Origin: Phocoena phocoena
Lineage: Eukaryota; Chordata; Mammalia; Artiodactyla; Phocoenidae
Length of the DNA stretch: 64,000 nt
Assembly: GCF_963924675.1 (NCBI RefSeq)
Contig: NC_089220.1
Location: 51,222,639-51,286,638 of the forward strand
Reading direction: 5' to 3'
Part shown: positions 51,142-63,639 of the stretch, in pieces
How positions within the stretch are numbered: the first letter of the stretch is position 1
Layout: every line of letters starts with the position of its first letter
Made by a program: the position numbers and the translations under genes
Notes under the pieces: generated by a model
Told to the model about the DNA's origin: nothing
Seen by the model: the letters and a program-made list of their open reading frames with translations, nothing else
Databases searched by the model: none

Positions 51142-51356
51142 GGGCTCCCTGGTGGCGCAGTGGATGAGAGTTGGCCTGCCAATGCAGGGGACATGGGTTC
51201 GTGCCCCAGTCCGGGAAGATCCCACATGCCGTGGAGTGGCTAGGACCGTGAGCCATGGCCGCTGAGCCTGTGTGTCCAGAGCCTGTGCTCCACAATGGGA
51301 GAGACCACAACAGTGAGAGGCCCACGTACCACAAAACAAAACAGAACAAAACAAAA
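51142..51356 (+). mobile_element. CHR-type SINE nested in L1 ORF2
   Basis: This is a plus-strand CHR SINE with an ACAAAACA-type A-rich tail. The flanking duplication is 51126-51141 and 51357-51372, about 16 bp with a few mismatches. It splits the post-RT part of ORF2 and has the same orientation as the host. The mismatches suggest it is older than the SINE at 48597. Confidence 0.93.
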
Positions 51357-52985
51357 CAAAGACCCCGAATAGTCAGAGCAATCTTGAGAAAGAAAAACAG
51401 AGCTGGAGGAATCAGGCTCCCTGACTTCAGACTACACTACAAAGCTACAGTCATCAAGACAGTATGGTACCAGTCCCAAAACAGAAATATAGATCAATGG
51501 AACAGGATAGAAAACCCAGAGATAAACCCACGCACATATGGTTACCTTATCTTTGATAAAGGAGGCAAGAATATACAGTGGAGAAAAGACAACCTCTTCA
51601 ATAAGTGGTGCCGGGAAAACTTGACAGCTACATGTAAAAGAATGAAATTAGAACACTCCCTAACACCATACACAAAAATAAACTCAAAATGAATTAAAGA
51701 CCTAAATGTAAGGCCAGACACTATAAAACTCTTAGAGGAAAACATAGGCAGAACACTCCATGATGTAAATCGCAGCAAGATCTTTTTTGATGCACCTCCT
51801 AGAGAAATGGAAATAAAAACAAAAATAAACAAATGGGACCTAATGAAACTTAAAAGCTTTTGCACAGCAAAGGAAACCATAAACAAGATGAAAAGAGAAC
51901 CCTCAGAATGGGAGAAAATAATTGCAAATGAAGCAATTGACAAAGGATTAATCTCCAAAATATACAAGTAGCTCTTACAGCCCAATATCAAGAAAACAAA
52001 AAACCCAATCTAAAAATGGGTAGAAGACCTAAATAGACATTTCTCCAAAGAAGATATACAGATTACCAACAAAAACATGAAAGAATGCTCAACATCATTA
52101 ATCATTAGAGCAGTACGAAGCAAAACTACAATGAGATGTCACCTCACACCAGTCAAAATGGCCATCATCAAAATATCTACAAATAATCAATGCTTGAGAG
52201 GGTGTGGAGAAAAGGCAACCCTGTTGCAGTGTTGCTTGGAATGTAAAATGATACAGCCACTATGGAGAACAGTATGGAAGTTCCTTAAAAAACTAAACAC
52301 AGAACTACAGCAATACAACCCAGCAATCCCACTCCTGGGCATATACCTTGAGAAAACCCTAATTCAAAAAGCGTCATGTATCAAAATGTTCAGTGCAGCT
52401 CTTTTTACAGTAGCCAGGACATGGAAACAACCTAAGTGTCCATCAACAGATGAATGGATAAAGAAAATGTGGCCCATATATACAATGGAATATTACTCAG
52501 CCGTAAGAAGAAACAAAATTGAGTTATTTGTAGTGAGGTGGATGGACTTAGAGTCTGTCACACAGAGTGAAGTAAGTTAGAAAGAGAAAAACAAATACTG
52601 TATGCTAACTCATATACACAGAATGTAAAAAAAAAAAAAAAAAGGTTCTGAAGAACGTAGGGGCAGGACAGGAATAAAGACGCAGACATAGAGAATGGAC
52701 TTGAGGACATGGGACGGGGGAAGGGTAAGCTGGGACGAAGTGAGAGAGTGGCATGGACTTATATATACTACCAAATGTAAAATAGATAGCTAGTGGGAAG
52801 CAGCCGCATAGCACAGGGAGATCAGCTCTGTGCTTTGTGACCACCTAGAGGGGTGAGATAGGGAGGGTGGGAGGGAGAGGGAAGAGATATGGGGATATAT
52901 GTATATGTATAGTTGGTTCAGTTTGTTATAAAGCAGAAACTAGCACACCATTGTAAAACAATTATATTCCAATAAAGATGTTAAG

Positions 52986-54925
52986 AAAAAAAGGAGAGCA
53001 AAAAAAGAAAAAGAAAAATTCTTAACAAGAATTTATTATTGGATTAGAGTCTTGAAGGAAGAGAGTAAATGTGTTTGAATACATTTCCAATAAAACTTGG
53101 CATATTTTGAAAAATGATGTATCGATCATTTTTGAATACAGATGCTTTTATTTTTCTTGTTAAAAAAGCTTTTCCTATGTAAATTTGACAGCTGGTAGCA
53201 CAATAGAATTACTGACTTACATCTTATTCTCAACGCAATTTTATTTCATTTTCCACCTTATCACAGGACTTGATGTTTCATTAAGGAACATGCCCCATTT
53301 TTGCTAATCCCTTAGGTTGTCCAAGGTTATGTATTTCTTTGCTTCTTGTCCCTAATCACCACATGACTGGATCTAAGGAAGATGATTATATTATTGCTAC
53401 TAGTATACATCACTAAAGAAGGGAATTTATTCATGCTTCAAGTTCCTATTATAATTCCATCTGCACTCCTCATTGTACCAGCACCTCTTGAAATGAAAAG
53501 TATCATAATGCACTTTGATCATTTAACCTTAAATACGCATTCATACAAAGTCATTGCACATATACATTTTAACACTGAACCAAAAGAATACTATTTCAAA
53601 CAGATTTATAGATAGGGATTTACAAGCATACGGATATTTTATAGGACTTTCTTTTAATATATTGTATTATATTCATAGCACCAAAGTAGTGTTAATAGAA
53701 CCTTTTTGGGGAAAGTGGAGATAGTTACAGCATAATCTGAAATGTTATGATAGTAATCATTAAAATAGAATTCTGTCTACATTGGTGAATCACTCAAGGT
53801 ACAATACTAATTATGGGTCAAATTTTCATCTTAGACAATGAAGTATGTGTTATTAGTTTGACTAAGGTAGTCAGTAGTAATCAAGAAGGATGAATTCCTT
53901 TTGAAAATGTTTTAAATAAATACTCTTTCCCAGACAATCAGCATAAAATATATCTCAAGTTACTTATTTTCTCAGTGCTTATATGATGATATAAATGATA
54001 TATAATGATACTTGACATAGGCCATTAAGCCATCCTGATTCACTTAAAGTAATGTCACAAATGCTTTAGTCATTGAATTTCAATCATAAACTTTGTTCAA
54101 ACAACATAATTGATAGTTAATATTCTTATCTGCTTCAGGCTCACTGTAGGTTTCTTTTTTTATTTTTAATACTCTAACATCATTACCAGGAAGTGAGAGG
54201 CTAATCTCCTCTGCATTTTAGTTGATCACACTTGAGGAATACTTTCTCAATCCAATGAAATGACAGTGAAGGCCAGTGCAAAGAACAATTGACTTAGCGT
54301 ACAGGGGATTTGGATTCTATGAAATATAGATTTCAACAAGATGCTAAATATTCTTTGTGGCTTACATATTATAAATCTGGGAAACTATCTGATTCATACC
54401 TGTATCAGCAAGAAATGATAAGAATAAATGGATTAAATTTTATGAAGTGGTTTGCACTCTTCTCAAGAAATCCTGGCACAAATTCAAAACACCAACGTTC
54501 CAAAGTAATTAGTTTCACTGTCCCCTGGAGTAAGAATATTCATGCATCATTATCAAACTAGACATTCAGAAGCTATTTAGCACTGCTATAAAAATAAGCT
54601 ATGTTGACTTCAATACATCCCAAGTACTTTTGAACCAAATTGCCTTGTGTTTTTCAAGTACTTGAATTGTTTTGTAAAACACAGCTTACAGTTTTCTGTA
54701 ATAATAATTAATTCTTAGAATATATTTTAAATAATTAATAAGTCTTGTTCAAGACCAGATAACTGCTTTTCAACTCTAACATACTAATGATGTATAAATA
54801 TATCCTCCATAAACATATTTCCCAGGTTTTATTCTCTCTTTGAAAAAATCCTTTCTCACTGAAACAACACTATTTTGAGTAAGCTTTCAGCTCAGGTTCC
54901 AACTTCCAACTGTTTCCACACAGTC
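52986..54925. other. Unassigned noncoding DNA
   Basis: No gene or named repeat is recognised. Frames of 77-83 codons (53382-53615 and 54310-54561) carry no known domain. Confidence 0.55.
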
Positions 54926-54929
54926 TTTG

Positions 54930-55290
54930 TAAACAACATTTAAATATCTGTATACCATTCTACTGGGTGTTTGTGCCTTTCCTTAGCCATTTTCTTACTG
55001 ATAGTATGAGATTATTGCCTATTTTATCCTCTTATAGTAAGCACATAAAAGTATCTTTGTGCATAATTTTCTCATTCTTGGATTTAAGATTGTTTCCTAA
55101 GAACAGACATTTAGAAGTAGAATTTTACTGAGCCCAAGAGTGTTAAAAATGTAATGGCTTTTAAATGCATACTGCTAAATCGTTTTCCAAAATGGTTGTA
55201 CCAATTTATATGGTCACAATCAATGTATGAGAGTGCCTGTTTTACTCCACTCATATTATGCTATCAGAATCAAAACAATAGGAATATTGT
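54930..55290 (-). mobile_element. Ancient L1 3' region-like fragment
   Basis: The phrases 'gaagtagaattttactgagcc', 'gctaaatcgttttccaaaat', 'ggttgtaccaatttatatgg' and 'gtatgagagtgcctgttt' follow the order of old L1 3' ends, where they read 'gaagtggaattgctggg...gccctccaaaaaggttgtaccaattta...gagagtgcctgttt'. It is highly diverged. The strand follows the usual minus-strand reading of these phrases. Confidence 0.5.
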
Positions 55291-56479
55291 CTATAAAAAC
55301 AAAAACTGGTGACTCTTACTTGTTTATACAGAAGTATTCCAATGAAGCAATAAATGGATTATACTATCTATTCATGAGATTTGAGGTTAAACATTGTGCA
55401 CTGTATATACACATTTATCTGTGCTTTTTTTCTGAAATCTGGGTAAAGTCAGAGTAAAGAAGTGATTATGGTATAAACAAACAAAAAAAAATCATATAGG
55501 AGATGACAGCATGGCTTTTAGAAGTTTGAAGTGGATACAAGATGGAAAGGGAATGTCAAAGGCAAGCACGATAATTCTTGCTTGAAGGGCTCTCACATTT
55601 GAAGACCAGGTATGATAGAGGTAGGATGAAACATGGACTAAAATGAGGAGAATGAACTGAAAGTGTTTGCAAGCATCTTAACCACAGGGCCCCTTCCCAG
55701 TCCTGTATAGCCAAGCATCTGCCTCTTTCACTCCTTGCAAAAGAATAGAGTTTTATTTGATGGAAAAATTGAACTAGATGCTCTATACCCAAGGACACCC
55801 AAGGCACAGTAGAAGAAGGACAGAGTCTGGCATTAAAAAAGCTAATAAGGGAAAGTCTAAAACCTCTTCTTACATAATAATACAAGGGAAATGTTAATGT
55901 CTTAAATCAATAACTCAGCAAATAGAAGTATAACCCTATTATTTATAGCCAAGTATAACAGGAAGTTGCCAGAAGAAAACAGTTACAAAATTTAGGGGAG
56001 AGGGATTCAGAGTTAGTGAGAAATAAAGAAGGGGTCAGTTGTTTTTCCTTATAGTTAGACTTTTAAAATGTATATATTTACTTTGATCCAAAAAATGTGT
56101 CTGGAAAATAAAACATGGTAATAAAGGCTACCTACTTGAATGAAAGGACCAAACTTTATATTATTTTGGACAGTTTCTTATTCCTGGGTCCTAAGGGTAA
56201 TGAGGAGGGCAATTAAGCAGAAGGACCTTGGCTGATGAACTTATCTTTTGCAAGTCTGGCTCCACATATTTCTTATGTTTTTTCCAAGTAGACAAACCAA
56301 TACATTAAAGCAGGTAAGGCAACATGAATATGTAGGGACATATGGGTTATTTAATGCCCAAACTTACTGAATAGTCACTAAATAACAGCCCAGCAATATT
56401 TGGAAAGAAGGTCTCACTTTCTTAGGTATGCAGACTCCAGCTAACCCTTTTCTAAATCTCTCATATACATTCCCTCATA
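55291..56479. other. Unassigned noncoding DNA
   Basis: No gene is recognised. The minus-strand frame of 109 codons (55556-55885) has no recognisable domain or context. Confidence 0.5.
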
Positions 56480-58493
56480 CCCTCATTTTGTTCATTTATT
56501 TGTTGTTGTTGTTGTTTGAAGCATAATTGACCTACAATGCTATGTTAGTTCAGGTGCATAACATAGTGATTAGATATTTCTATGCATTACAAAATGATCC
56601 TCACAATAAGTCTAATTACCATCTGTTATCATACAAAGTTATAATGTTATTGACTATATTCCCTATGCTGTACATTTCATCCCTGTGACTCATTTATTCT
56701 GTAACTGGAAGTTTGTACCTCTTAATCTCCCTCATCTATTCATGTCACTCATCTTCCCCTCTGGAAAGCAACTGTCTTTTTCTATGTATCTATAACTTTG
56801 CTCTGTTTTGTTATGTTTGTTCTTTTGCTTTTTAGATTATACACATAAGTGAAATCAGACAGTAAGTGTCTTTCTTTGTCTGACTTATTTCACTCAGCAT
56901 AGAACCCTCTAGGTCCATTCATGTTGCCACAAATGGCAAGATTTCATTTTTTCGCATGCCTGAGTAATATTCCATTGTATACATATACCACATCTTCTTT
57001 ATCCATTCATCTGTTGATGGACGCTTAGGTTGCTTTGATAAGTGTAAATATTGGCTATTGTAAATAAAGTTGTGATTAACATAGGGGTGCATATATCTTT
57101 TTGAAGTAGTGTTTTTGTTTTCTTCAGAAAAACACACAGAACTGGAATTGCTGGATAGTTCTATTTTTAATTTTTTGAAGTTTCCTTCACTGTACAAAAG
57201 CTTTTTAGTTTGATTGCAGTTCCATTTGTTTATTTTTGTTTTTATTTCCCTTGCCTGAAAGGACATATCCAAAAAATATTGCTAAGACTTATGTCAAATA
57301 GCATACTGCCTATGTTTTCTTCTAGAAGTTTTATGGTTTCTGGTCTTAACGTTTAAGTTTTTAATCCATTTTGAATTTATTTTGGTAATTGGTGTGAGAA
57401 GGTAGTACAGATTGATTCTTTTGCATATATCTGTACAGTTTTCCAAACACCATTTAATGAAGAGGCTGTCTTTTCCCCGTTATATATTTTTGCCTCCTTT
57501 GTCATAGATTAATTGTCCATATAAGTTTATGTTCATTTCTGGGCTCTCTTTTCTGTTTCATTGATCTGTGTGTCTGTTTTTGTGCCAGTTCTACACTGTT
57601 ACAATTACTATTTGAATATATATATATACTGTTTGAATAATATAGTTTGAAATCAGGAAGAGTGATACCTCCAGCTTTCTTCTTTCTCTTGGGAAATTTT
57701 TTTTTCTTTTGTCTTGGGAAATTGTACATTCCTAGAAATTTATACATTCCTTCTAGTTGTCTATTTTATTGTCATATAATTGTCTGTACTAATCTCTTAT
57801 GAGGCTTTGTATTTCTGTGGTGTCAGTTGTAACTTCTTTTCTATTTCTGTTTTTATTTATTTGGGCCCTCTTTGTGTTTTTCGATGAGTCTGGCTAAAAG
57901 GTTTATCAATTTTTTTTATCTTTTCAAAGAATCAGGTCTTAGTTTTATTAATATTTTCTATTATTTTTTCTAGTCTCTATTTCATTTATATCTGCACTGA
58001 TCTTTATTATTTCTTTCCATCTACTAACTGTGGGATTTTTTGTTCTTTTTCTTGTTCCTTTAGGTGTAAAGTTAGGTGTTCATTTGAAATTTTTCTTGTT
58101 CCCTGAGGTAGGCTTATATTGCTATAAACTGGTCTCTTAGAACTCCTTTTACTGTGTCCCATATAGACTGTTGTGCTTCCATTTTCATTTGTCTCCAGGT
58201 ACTTTTTAATTTTCTCTTTGATTTCTTTAGTAACCCACTGGTTGTTTAGTAGAATGTTGGTTAGCTTCCAATTTTTTTTAGTTTTTTTCATACAGTTGAT
58301 TTCTAGTCTTGTATTTTTTTGTGGTTGGAAAAGATGTTTGATATAATTTCAATCTTCCTAAATTTATTGAGACTTGTTCGTAGCCTAGTATGTAATCTAT
58401 CCTGGATAATGGTCCAAGTGTACTTGAAAAGAATGTGTTTTCTGTTGCTTTTGGATAGAATATTTTATATACATACATATATATATAATACAA

Positions 58494-58513
58494 AGAGAGA
58501 GAGAGAGAGAGAA
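58494..58513. repeat. (GA)n microsatellite
   Basis: About ten GA dinucleotides follow an AT-rich stretch inside the old L1 ORF2 remnant. Confidence 0.9.
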
Positions 58514-58846
58514 ATCTCCATCTGATCTAATGTATTTTTTAAGGCCAGTGTTTTTGTATTGATTTTATGTCTGGATGATCTGTTCATTGATGTAAATGGG
58601 GTGTTAACATCCCCTACTATTATTGCATTGCTGTCAATTTCTCCCTTTAGGTTTGTTAATATTTGCTGTACGTATTTAGGTGCTCCTATGTTTGGTGCAT
58701 ATATATTTACAATTATTATATCTTCTTGTTGGATTGATCATTTGTCATTATGTAATGTCCTTCTTTCTCTCCTATTACAGTCTCTGTTTTAAAGTCTATT
58801 TAGTCTGATATAGGTATTGCAGCCCCCCCCCCCACACCTTTCTTTT

Positions 58847-59052
58847 CTTTTTTTTTTTTTGCGGTACGCAGGCATCTCACTGTTGTGGCCTCTCCCGTTG
58901 CAGAGCACAGGCTCCGGACGCACAGGCTCAGTGGCATGGCTCACTGGCCCAGCTGCTCCGCGGCATGTGGGATCTTCCCAGACCGGGGCACGAACTCGTG
59001 TCCCCTGCATTGGCAGGCGGACTCTCAACCACTGCGCCACCAGGGAAGCCCC
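58847..59052 (-). mobile_element. CHR-type SINE nested in old L1
   Basis: This is a minus-strand CHR SINE with poly(T) at about 58848-58860. The flanking duplication CACCTTTCTTTT is at 58835-58846 and 59053-59064. It has the same orientation as the host L1. Confidence 0.95.
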
Positions 59053-59292
59053 CACCTTTCTTTTTATTTCCTTTTGCATTGAATACTTTTTTCCATCCTC
59101 TCACTTTCAGTCTCTGTGTATCTTTGGATCTGAAGTGAGTCTTTTTAGGCCACTTCTATATGGGTTTGTTTTTTTTTTAATCCATTCATCTACTCTATGT
59201 CTTTTGATTGGAGCATTTATTCCATTTACACTTATGAAATTATTGATAGGTATGTACTTATTGCCATTTTGTTAACTGTTTTTGGATAGTTG

Positions 59293-59513
59293 TTTTTTTG
59301 TTTTTTTGTTTTTTTGTTTTTGTGGTACGTGGGCCTCTCACTGTTGTGGCCTCTCCCTTTGTGGAGCACAGGCTCCGGATGCACAGGCTCAGCGGCCATG
59401 GCTCACTGGCCCAGCTGCTCCGCAGCATGTGGGATCTTCCCAGGCCGGGGCACGAACCTGTGTCCCCTGCATCGGCAGGCGGACTCTCAACCACTGCGCC
59501 ACCAGGGAAGCCC
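59293..59513 (-). mobile_element. CHR-type SINE nested in old L1
   Basis: This is a minus-strand CHR SINE whose tail has become a (TTTTTTTG)n-type run (about 59293-59320). The flanking duplication starts TGGATAGTT (59283) and TGGGTAGTT (59514), with mismatches. It is 240 bp from the previous SINE and in the same orientation. Confidence 0.93.
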
Positions 59514-60721
59514 TGGGTAGTTTTTGTAGTTCTTTTTTGCTCCTTTCTTCTGTTTGATCACCCACCTTGTGACTTAATGACTATCTTTAGTGTTATGTTT
59601 GGATTCCTTTCTCTTTTTTGTGTGTGTATCTATTATAGATTTTTGGTTTCTGGTTATCATGAGATTTAGATATAACATATATAAATATACACATATATAT
59701 GATTATTATAAATTGATGATCTCAAGTTCATATTAACAACCCCACTTTTTTACTCCCCCTCCTCCACATTTAATTTTTTTTTTAAATCATATTTTACATC
59801 TTTTGGTCTGTGTATCCCTTATCTAATGATTGTGGATATAAATGTTTTTATTGCTTTCATCTTTCAACCTTCCTACTAGCTTTATAAGTGTTTGATCTCC
59901 TACCTTTACTCTATATTTGTCTTTACCAATCAGTTTTTTCCTATTTCTAGTTGTAGTATTTTTCATATTTCTAGTTGTGGTCTTTTCTGCTTAGAGAAGT
60001 CCCTTTAACATTTTTTGTAAATCCAGTTTAGTGGTGCTGAACTCTTAGTTTTGCTTTTATGTAAAACTCTTTATCTCACCTTTAAATATGAATGATAGTC
60101 TTGCCAGGTAGAATATTCTTGGTTGTATTTTTTTTTCTTTCATCACTTTGAATATATTGTGCCACTCCCATTAGGCCTGCAAAGTTTCTACTGAAAACTC
60201 AGCTGATAGCCTTAAGGGAGTTCTGCTGTATATAGCCAGGTGCTTTTCTCTTGCTGCTTTTGATATTCTCTCTTTATCTTTAATTTTTGCCATTTTAATT
60301 ACAGTGAGTCTTGGTGTGGATCTCTTTGGGTTCGTCTTATTTGGGACTCTGTGCTTACTGAACCTCTGTTTCCTTTCTCAGGTTAGGAAAGTTTCTGCCA
60401 TTATCTCTTCAAATAAATTCTCCATCCCTTCCTCTCTTCTCCTTCTGGGACCTTATCATGCAAACGATAGTATGGCTGATTTTCTCCCATAGATCTCTTA
60501 ATGTATCCTCATTTTTGAAACTTCTTTTTTTCTTTTCTATATTGAGCTTTTCTGTTCCATTATTCTATGCTCCAGTTCACTCATCTGTTACTCTGTTAGT
60601 TCCTTCTAGTGTATTTTTAAATTTCAGTTATTGTATTCTTCAGCTCTACTTGGTTCTTCTTTATATTTTCTAACTTTTTGTTTTATTTCTCACTGTGTTT
60701 ATACATTCTTCTCCTAAGTTT

Positions 60722-60931
60722 TTTTTTTTTTTTTTTTTTGTGGTACACAGGCCTCTCACTGTTGAGGCCTCTCCCGTTGTAGAGCACAGGCTCCGGATGT
60801 GCAGGCTCAGTGGCCATGGCTTACAGGCCCGGCCGCTCTGTGGCATGTGGGATCCTCCTGGACCGGGGCACGAACCCGCGTCCCCTGCGTTGGCAGGTGG
60901 ACTCCCAACCACCGCGTCACCAGGGAAGCCC
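60722..60931 (-). mobile_element. CHR-type SINE nested in old L1
   Basis: This is a minus-strand CHR SINE with a poly(T) tail of about 18 bases. A perfect 15-bp duplication flanks it (60707-60721 and 60932-60946, TCTTCTCCTAAGTTT). It is inserted in the ORF1 region of the old L1, same orientation. Confidence 0.96.
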
Positions 60932-61530
60932 TCTTCTCCTAAGTTTATGATCATTATCTTGAATGATAAATACCCCTTGAATGAGGGGTTCAAGTAGATT
61001 GCTTATCTCTTCTTCTCTTAGTTCTTCTTCTGTGGTTTTATCTTGTTCCTTCTCTTAGAAAATATTCCTCTGTTGCCTCATATTACTGAATTCTCTGTTT
61101 TTATTCCTTTGTATTAGGTAGGTTGGTTATGTTTCCTGATCTTGAAGTGGCCTTATGTAGGAGACACCCTATGGGGCCCAGCCACACATTTCCCTCTGGT
61201 TGCCAAAGCTATATGTCCTAGGGGTGCCCACTATGTGAGTGATGTGGGCCCTTCTGTTGTGGCAGGGCTTACTATTGTGGGCATGCTTTTATGCATGGCT
61301 GGTTCCTGGCCTTGTTGACTGCCAGGCCCTTCCTTGCATGGAGACTGCTGGCCACTGGTGGGCAGGGCAATGTCCCAGTATGGCTGGCTGTGTTGCAAGG
61401 AGTCCTGAGTATGTTGCTGTCCCACTGGTTGGTGGGCTGGGCCCCAAGTAACCTGGCTGCTTTCCCATGCCCTCATTTTGGCTTGGTGTCAGCAATGTTT
61501 CTCAAACAGTCTACTCAGAATAAGTAAGTC

Positions 61531-62585
61531 TCCTTCTGTCATTATTATTTACTTTATTTAGATGTGCTTTTCATTATGATGTCATTTTGATAAGGTGAAG
61601 GTCCTATTTCCAGGAATGGTATATATGCAAAACAGCTTTAATCTTTAATTTTCATAATGAGCTACAAGCTAGTTTTTCTTGAAGTGGTGAGAATACTAAC
61701 CATTCTGCAGTTCTATCCATTTACTCTTTTAAATTATCTCTTCCCCAATTCTGACTGACCTACTCTGTTTATAATGAAATTACTAACTTAACCCATTCTA
61801 GTTCTATGAGAGAAGTTGGATGCTATTCCAAACTTTTTATAAGTAGATTCCACTTTTTAGAAAAATTCTCACTCCACACACTAAATTTGGCATTTCAGTG
61901 AAGTTTTAATAATTTATATAAGATTAAAATGGTGTATTACAGGTATCTGTCTACAGCATTCTTGTGCACTGAAGTGTACATAAGAATTTGTATGAGGAGT
62001 TTATTAACAGTACAAGCACCTGCTCCTGCCCTTCCTTTTTGATCAGTAGGCCTGGAGTAGGACCTTAAAGTGGCAGCATTTGTAACCAGCACTCTGATGC
62101 AATTAGATTGAGAACCACATTTTGAAAAACATTAGTTTAAGTGCTTTTCTTCTGTGTGTGAGGAAGTGACCTAGCATTTCCCATTCAGAAAATACTGTCA
62201 TACCTAAAGACATTCAATTTATCTGAATATGTGGGGACAACTATTCCATAAGTGGACATAGAAATAAGCACTTTAGATTGTGAATTATTGAAATATAAAC
62301 TTAGATGAAGAAAAAAATAACACCAGTATCAGGAAACCCACTAAAATCATCTAAAATAAAGAGGAAAATAAGGATTATCTCATGTTTATTGATCAAGTTT
62401 ATACTTGACTAATAAATGAAATATTGGTAATTTAAGAGAACCCAATGTAATGTACTCTTTTAGAGATAACTTTCAATAACTTTCATATGAATGTGATTAA
62501 GAGAAAAAATGACTAGTGCTAATTAAAGTTGAAGTAGTTTGAAAAATATAAAATGGAAAGAATGCATAAGTGAATTTTAATGATT
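61531..62585. other. Unassigned noncoding DNA
   Basis: No gene or named repeat is recognised. Text at 62030-62130 ('aggcctggagtaggaccttaaa...gatgcaattagattgagaacc') faintly resembles an old mammalian repeat but is not assignable. Confidence 0.5.
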
Positions 62586-62597
62586 AAGGATAATTTA

Positions 62598-62756
62598 TGC
62601 ATATATGTGGAATCTAGAAGAATGGTACAGATGACCTGGTTTGCAAGGCAGAAATACAAACACAGATGTAGAGAACAAATGTATGAACACCAGGGGTGAA
62701 AAGCAGAGGGCGGGGGTGCGGGGGGGAGGTGGTGGGATGATTTGGGAGATTGGGAT

Positions 62757-62806
<50 letters not shown>

Positions 62807-62884
62807 TAATATGTATAAAATAGATAACTAATAAGAACCTGCTACATAAAAATAAATTAAATTTAATAAATAAATTTTTTAAAA
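62598..62884 (+). mobile_element. L1 LINE 3' end (second subfamily), 5'-truncated
   Basis: This plus-strand L1 3'UTR runs through 'agataactaataagaacctg' to an A-rich tail. A perfect 12-bp duplication flanks it (62586-62597 and 62885-62896, AAGGATAATTTA). It is the same 3'UTR type as 43190-43430. A G-rich segment (62706-62735) precedes an internal (AT)n tract. Confidence 0.93.
62759..62800. repeat. (AT)n microsatellite
   Basis: About 21 AT dinucleotides expanded from the 'gacatatatacac' stretch of the L1 3'UTR. Confidence 0.95.
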
Positions 62885-62896
62885 AAGGATAATTTA

Positions 62897-63639
62897 ACAT
62901 GCTGCTACTAATTGTGATGTTTATTATGCTTGGTTAAACATAGGGAATTTTTCTCCATGTTCCTTACTTGTTTTTTTGTATGTCTTAAAGTATCTTAACC
63001 TTCCAATGAGCCTTTCTGGCTAAATTTATAAAAATGGAGCAGAGTGATTTTGTTAATCATGCCAGCTAACTCTTTTCTTCAAATGCCAGCAAAATCTATG
63101 TGGCAGCCTGGCAAAAATGACTGATACATTTGATCCTTTCCTGATTAATTCCCCAGGGCACCCTGCATCTATCCAGAGTAGGGACTGGAAATCTTCACAG
63201 AACCATCTAAACACTATGATTGGAGGTCAGCTTTACATATTTTTGTCTCAGTTTGAAGTCATATCAATTTCAGTTTTCTAACTGCAGGCAACTGAAATTT
63301 AGTGTTGATTTCTATTCTGTTGATATTTTTGATTTGATTTGATGTTGTGAAACACTTAATAGGCAAAGTTCTAAATTTTACTATTTAATTTCCAAAGATG
63401 AAGTAAATACTCTTATGGGAAGGTGAGGTCCTAGAAGACTCATCCAAATACCAGAAAGTAGTCTTCACCATGGAGCAAATGGGGAGTGACAGAGTTCTGC
63501 CTGCAGAGAGAACCTGAGGTATGTTTTCTCAAGATGCTTGACCTCTAAGCTTCTCTTACAAAGGTGTCTGAAAGCATGCCTCCTGTCACATTCTTATCTT
63601 GAAGTTCATCTCTGTATTCTAGTATTATGGAATGGGAGT
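62897..63639. other. Unassigned noncoding DNA
   Basis: I see no gene and no named repeat. Confidence 0.5.

Larger units (their letters stand above)
48380..52628 (+). pseudogene. L1 ORF2, disrupted by SINEs, stops and a catalytic change
   Basis: The position equivalent to the ORF2 start ATG in the full-length L1 reads GTG (48380-48382). The endonuclease region retains GDFNT (in the 48615-49205 frame) but is interrupted by a SINE. In the reverse transcriptase region, DAEKAFD is visible near 50390-50410. The FADD box reads FADY at 50683-50694, losing the second catalytic Asp. A second SINE interrupts the region at 51142. The family stop is TAA at 52626-52628, with an earlier in-frame TAG near 52578. 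The C-terminal region is seen in the 51255-51692 and 52077-52580 frames. Confidence 0.92.
46668..52985 (+). mobile_element. Near-full-length L1 LINE, coding-defective, with two nested SINEs
   Basis: The element starts inside the 5'UTR at a T-rich point (46668; compare 35180-35210 reversed). It continues through ORF1 and ORF2 and ends in the 3'UTR with AATAAAGATG and an A-rich tail. CHR SINEs interrupt it at 48597-48802 and 51142-51356. It lacks the outer, CpG-rich part of the 5'UTR. I found no convincing target-site duplication. Multiple stops and frameshifts make it inactive. Confidence 0.93.
56870..59985 (-). pseudogene. Old L1 ORF2 remnant lacking the RT core
   Basis: Recognisable pieces include the endonuclease segment with SRIDYILG (58278-58493 frame), an N-terminal thumb/post-RT piece (57502-57747, 'LPDFKLYYS') and the C-terminal piece (56919-57272, 'EWIKKMWYMYTMEYYSGM'). 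The catalytic reverse transcriptase block is missing at the 57750 junction. Two SINEs (58847-59052 and 59293-59513) interrupt the endonuclease part. Frames are scattered, so no protein is possible. Confidence 0.82.
56480..61530 (-). mobile_element. Old L1 LINE, internally deleted, with three nested SINEs
   Basis: On the minus strand this spans a 5'UTR-like GC-richer start (about 61130-61530), ORF1-like sequence (about 60000-61000), ORF2 remnants, and a 3'UTR ending at about 56490. It is clearly more diverged than the L1s at 29356 and 46668. Compared with the full-length copy it has at least two internal losses: at about 57180 (equivalent of about 30090 to 30500) and at about 57750 (about 31010 to 32285, most of the RT core). 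CHR SINEs lie at 58847, 59293 and 60722. Confidence 0.85.

Noticed and set aside
62706..62735. G-rich run as a possible G-quadruplex regulator
   Set aside because: It is part of the L1 3'UTR, where G-rich runs are common; nothing suggests a role specific to this site.
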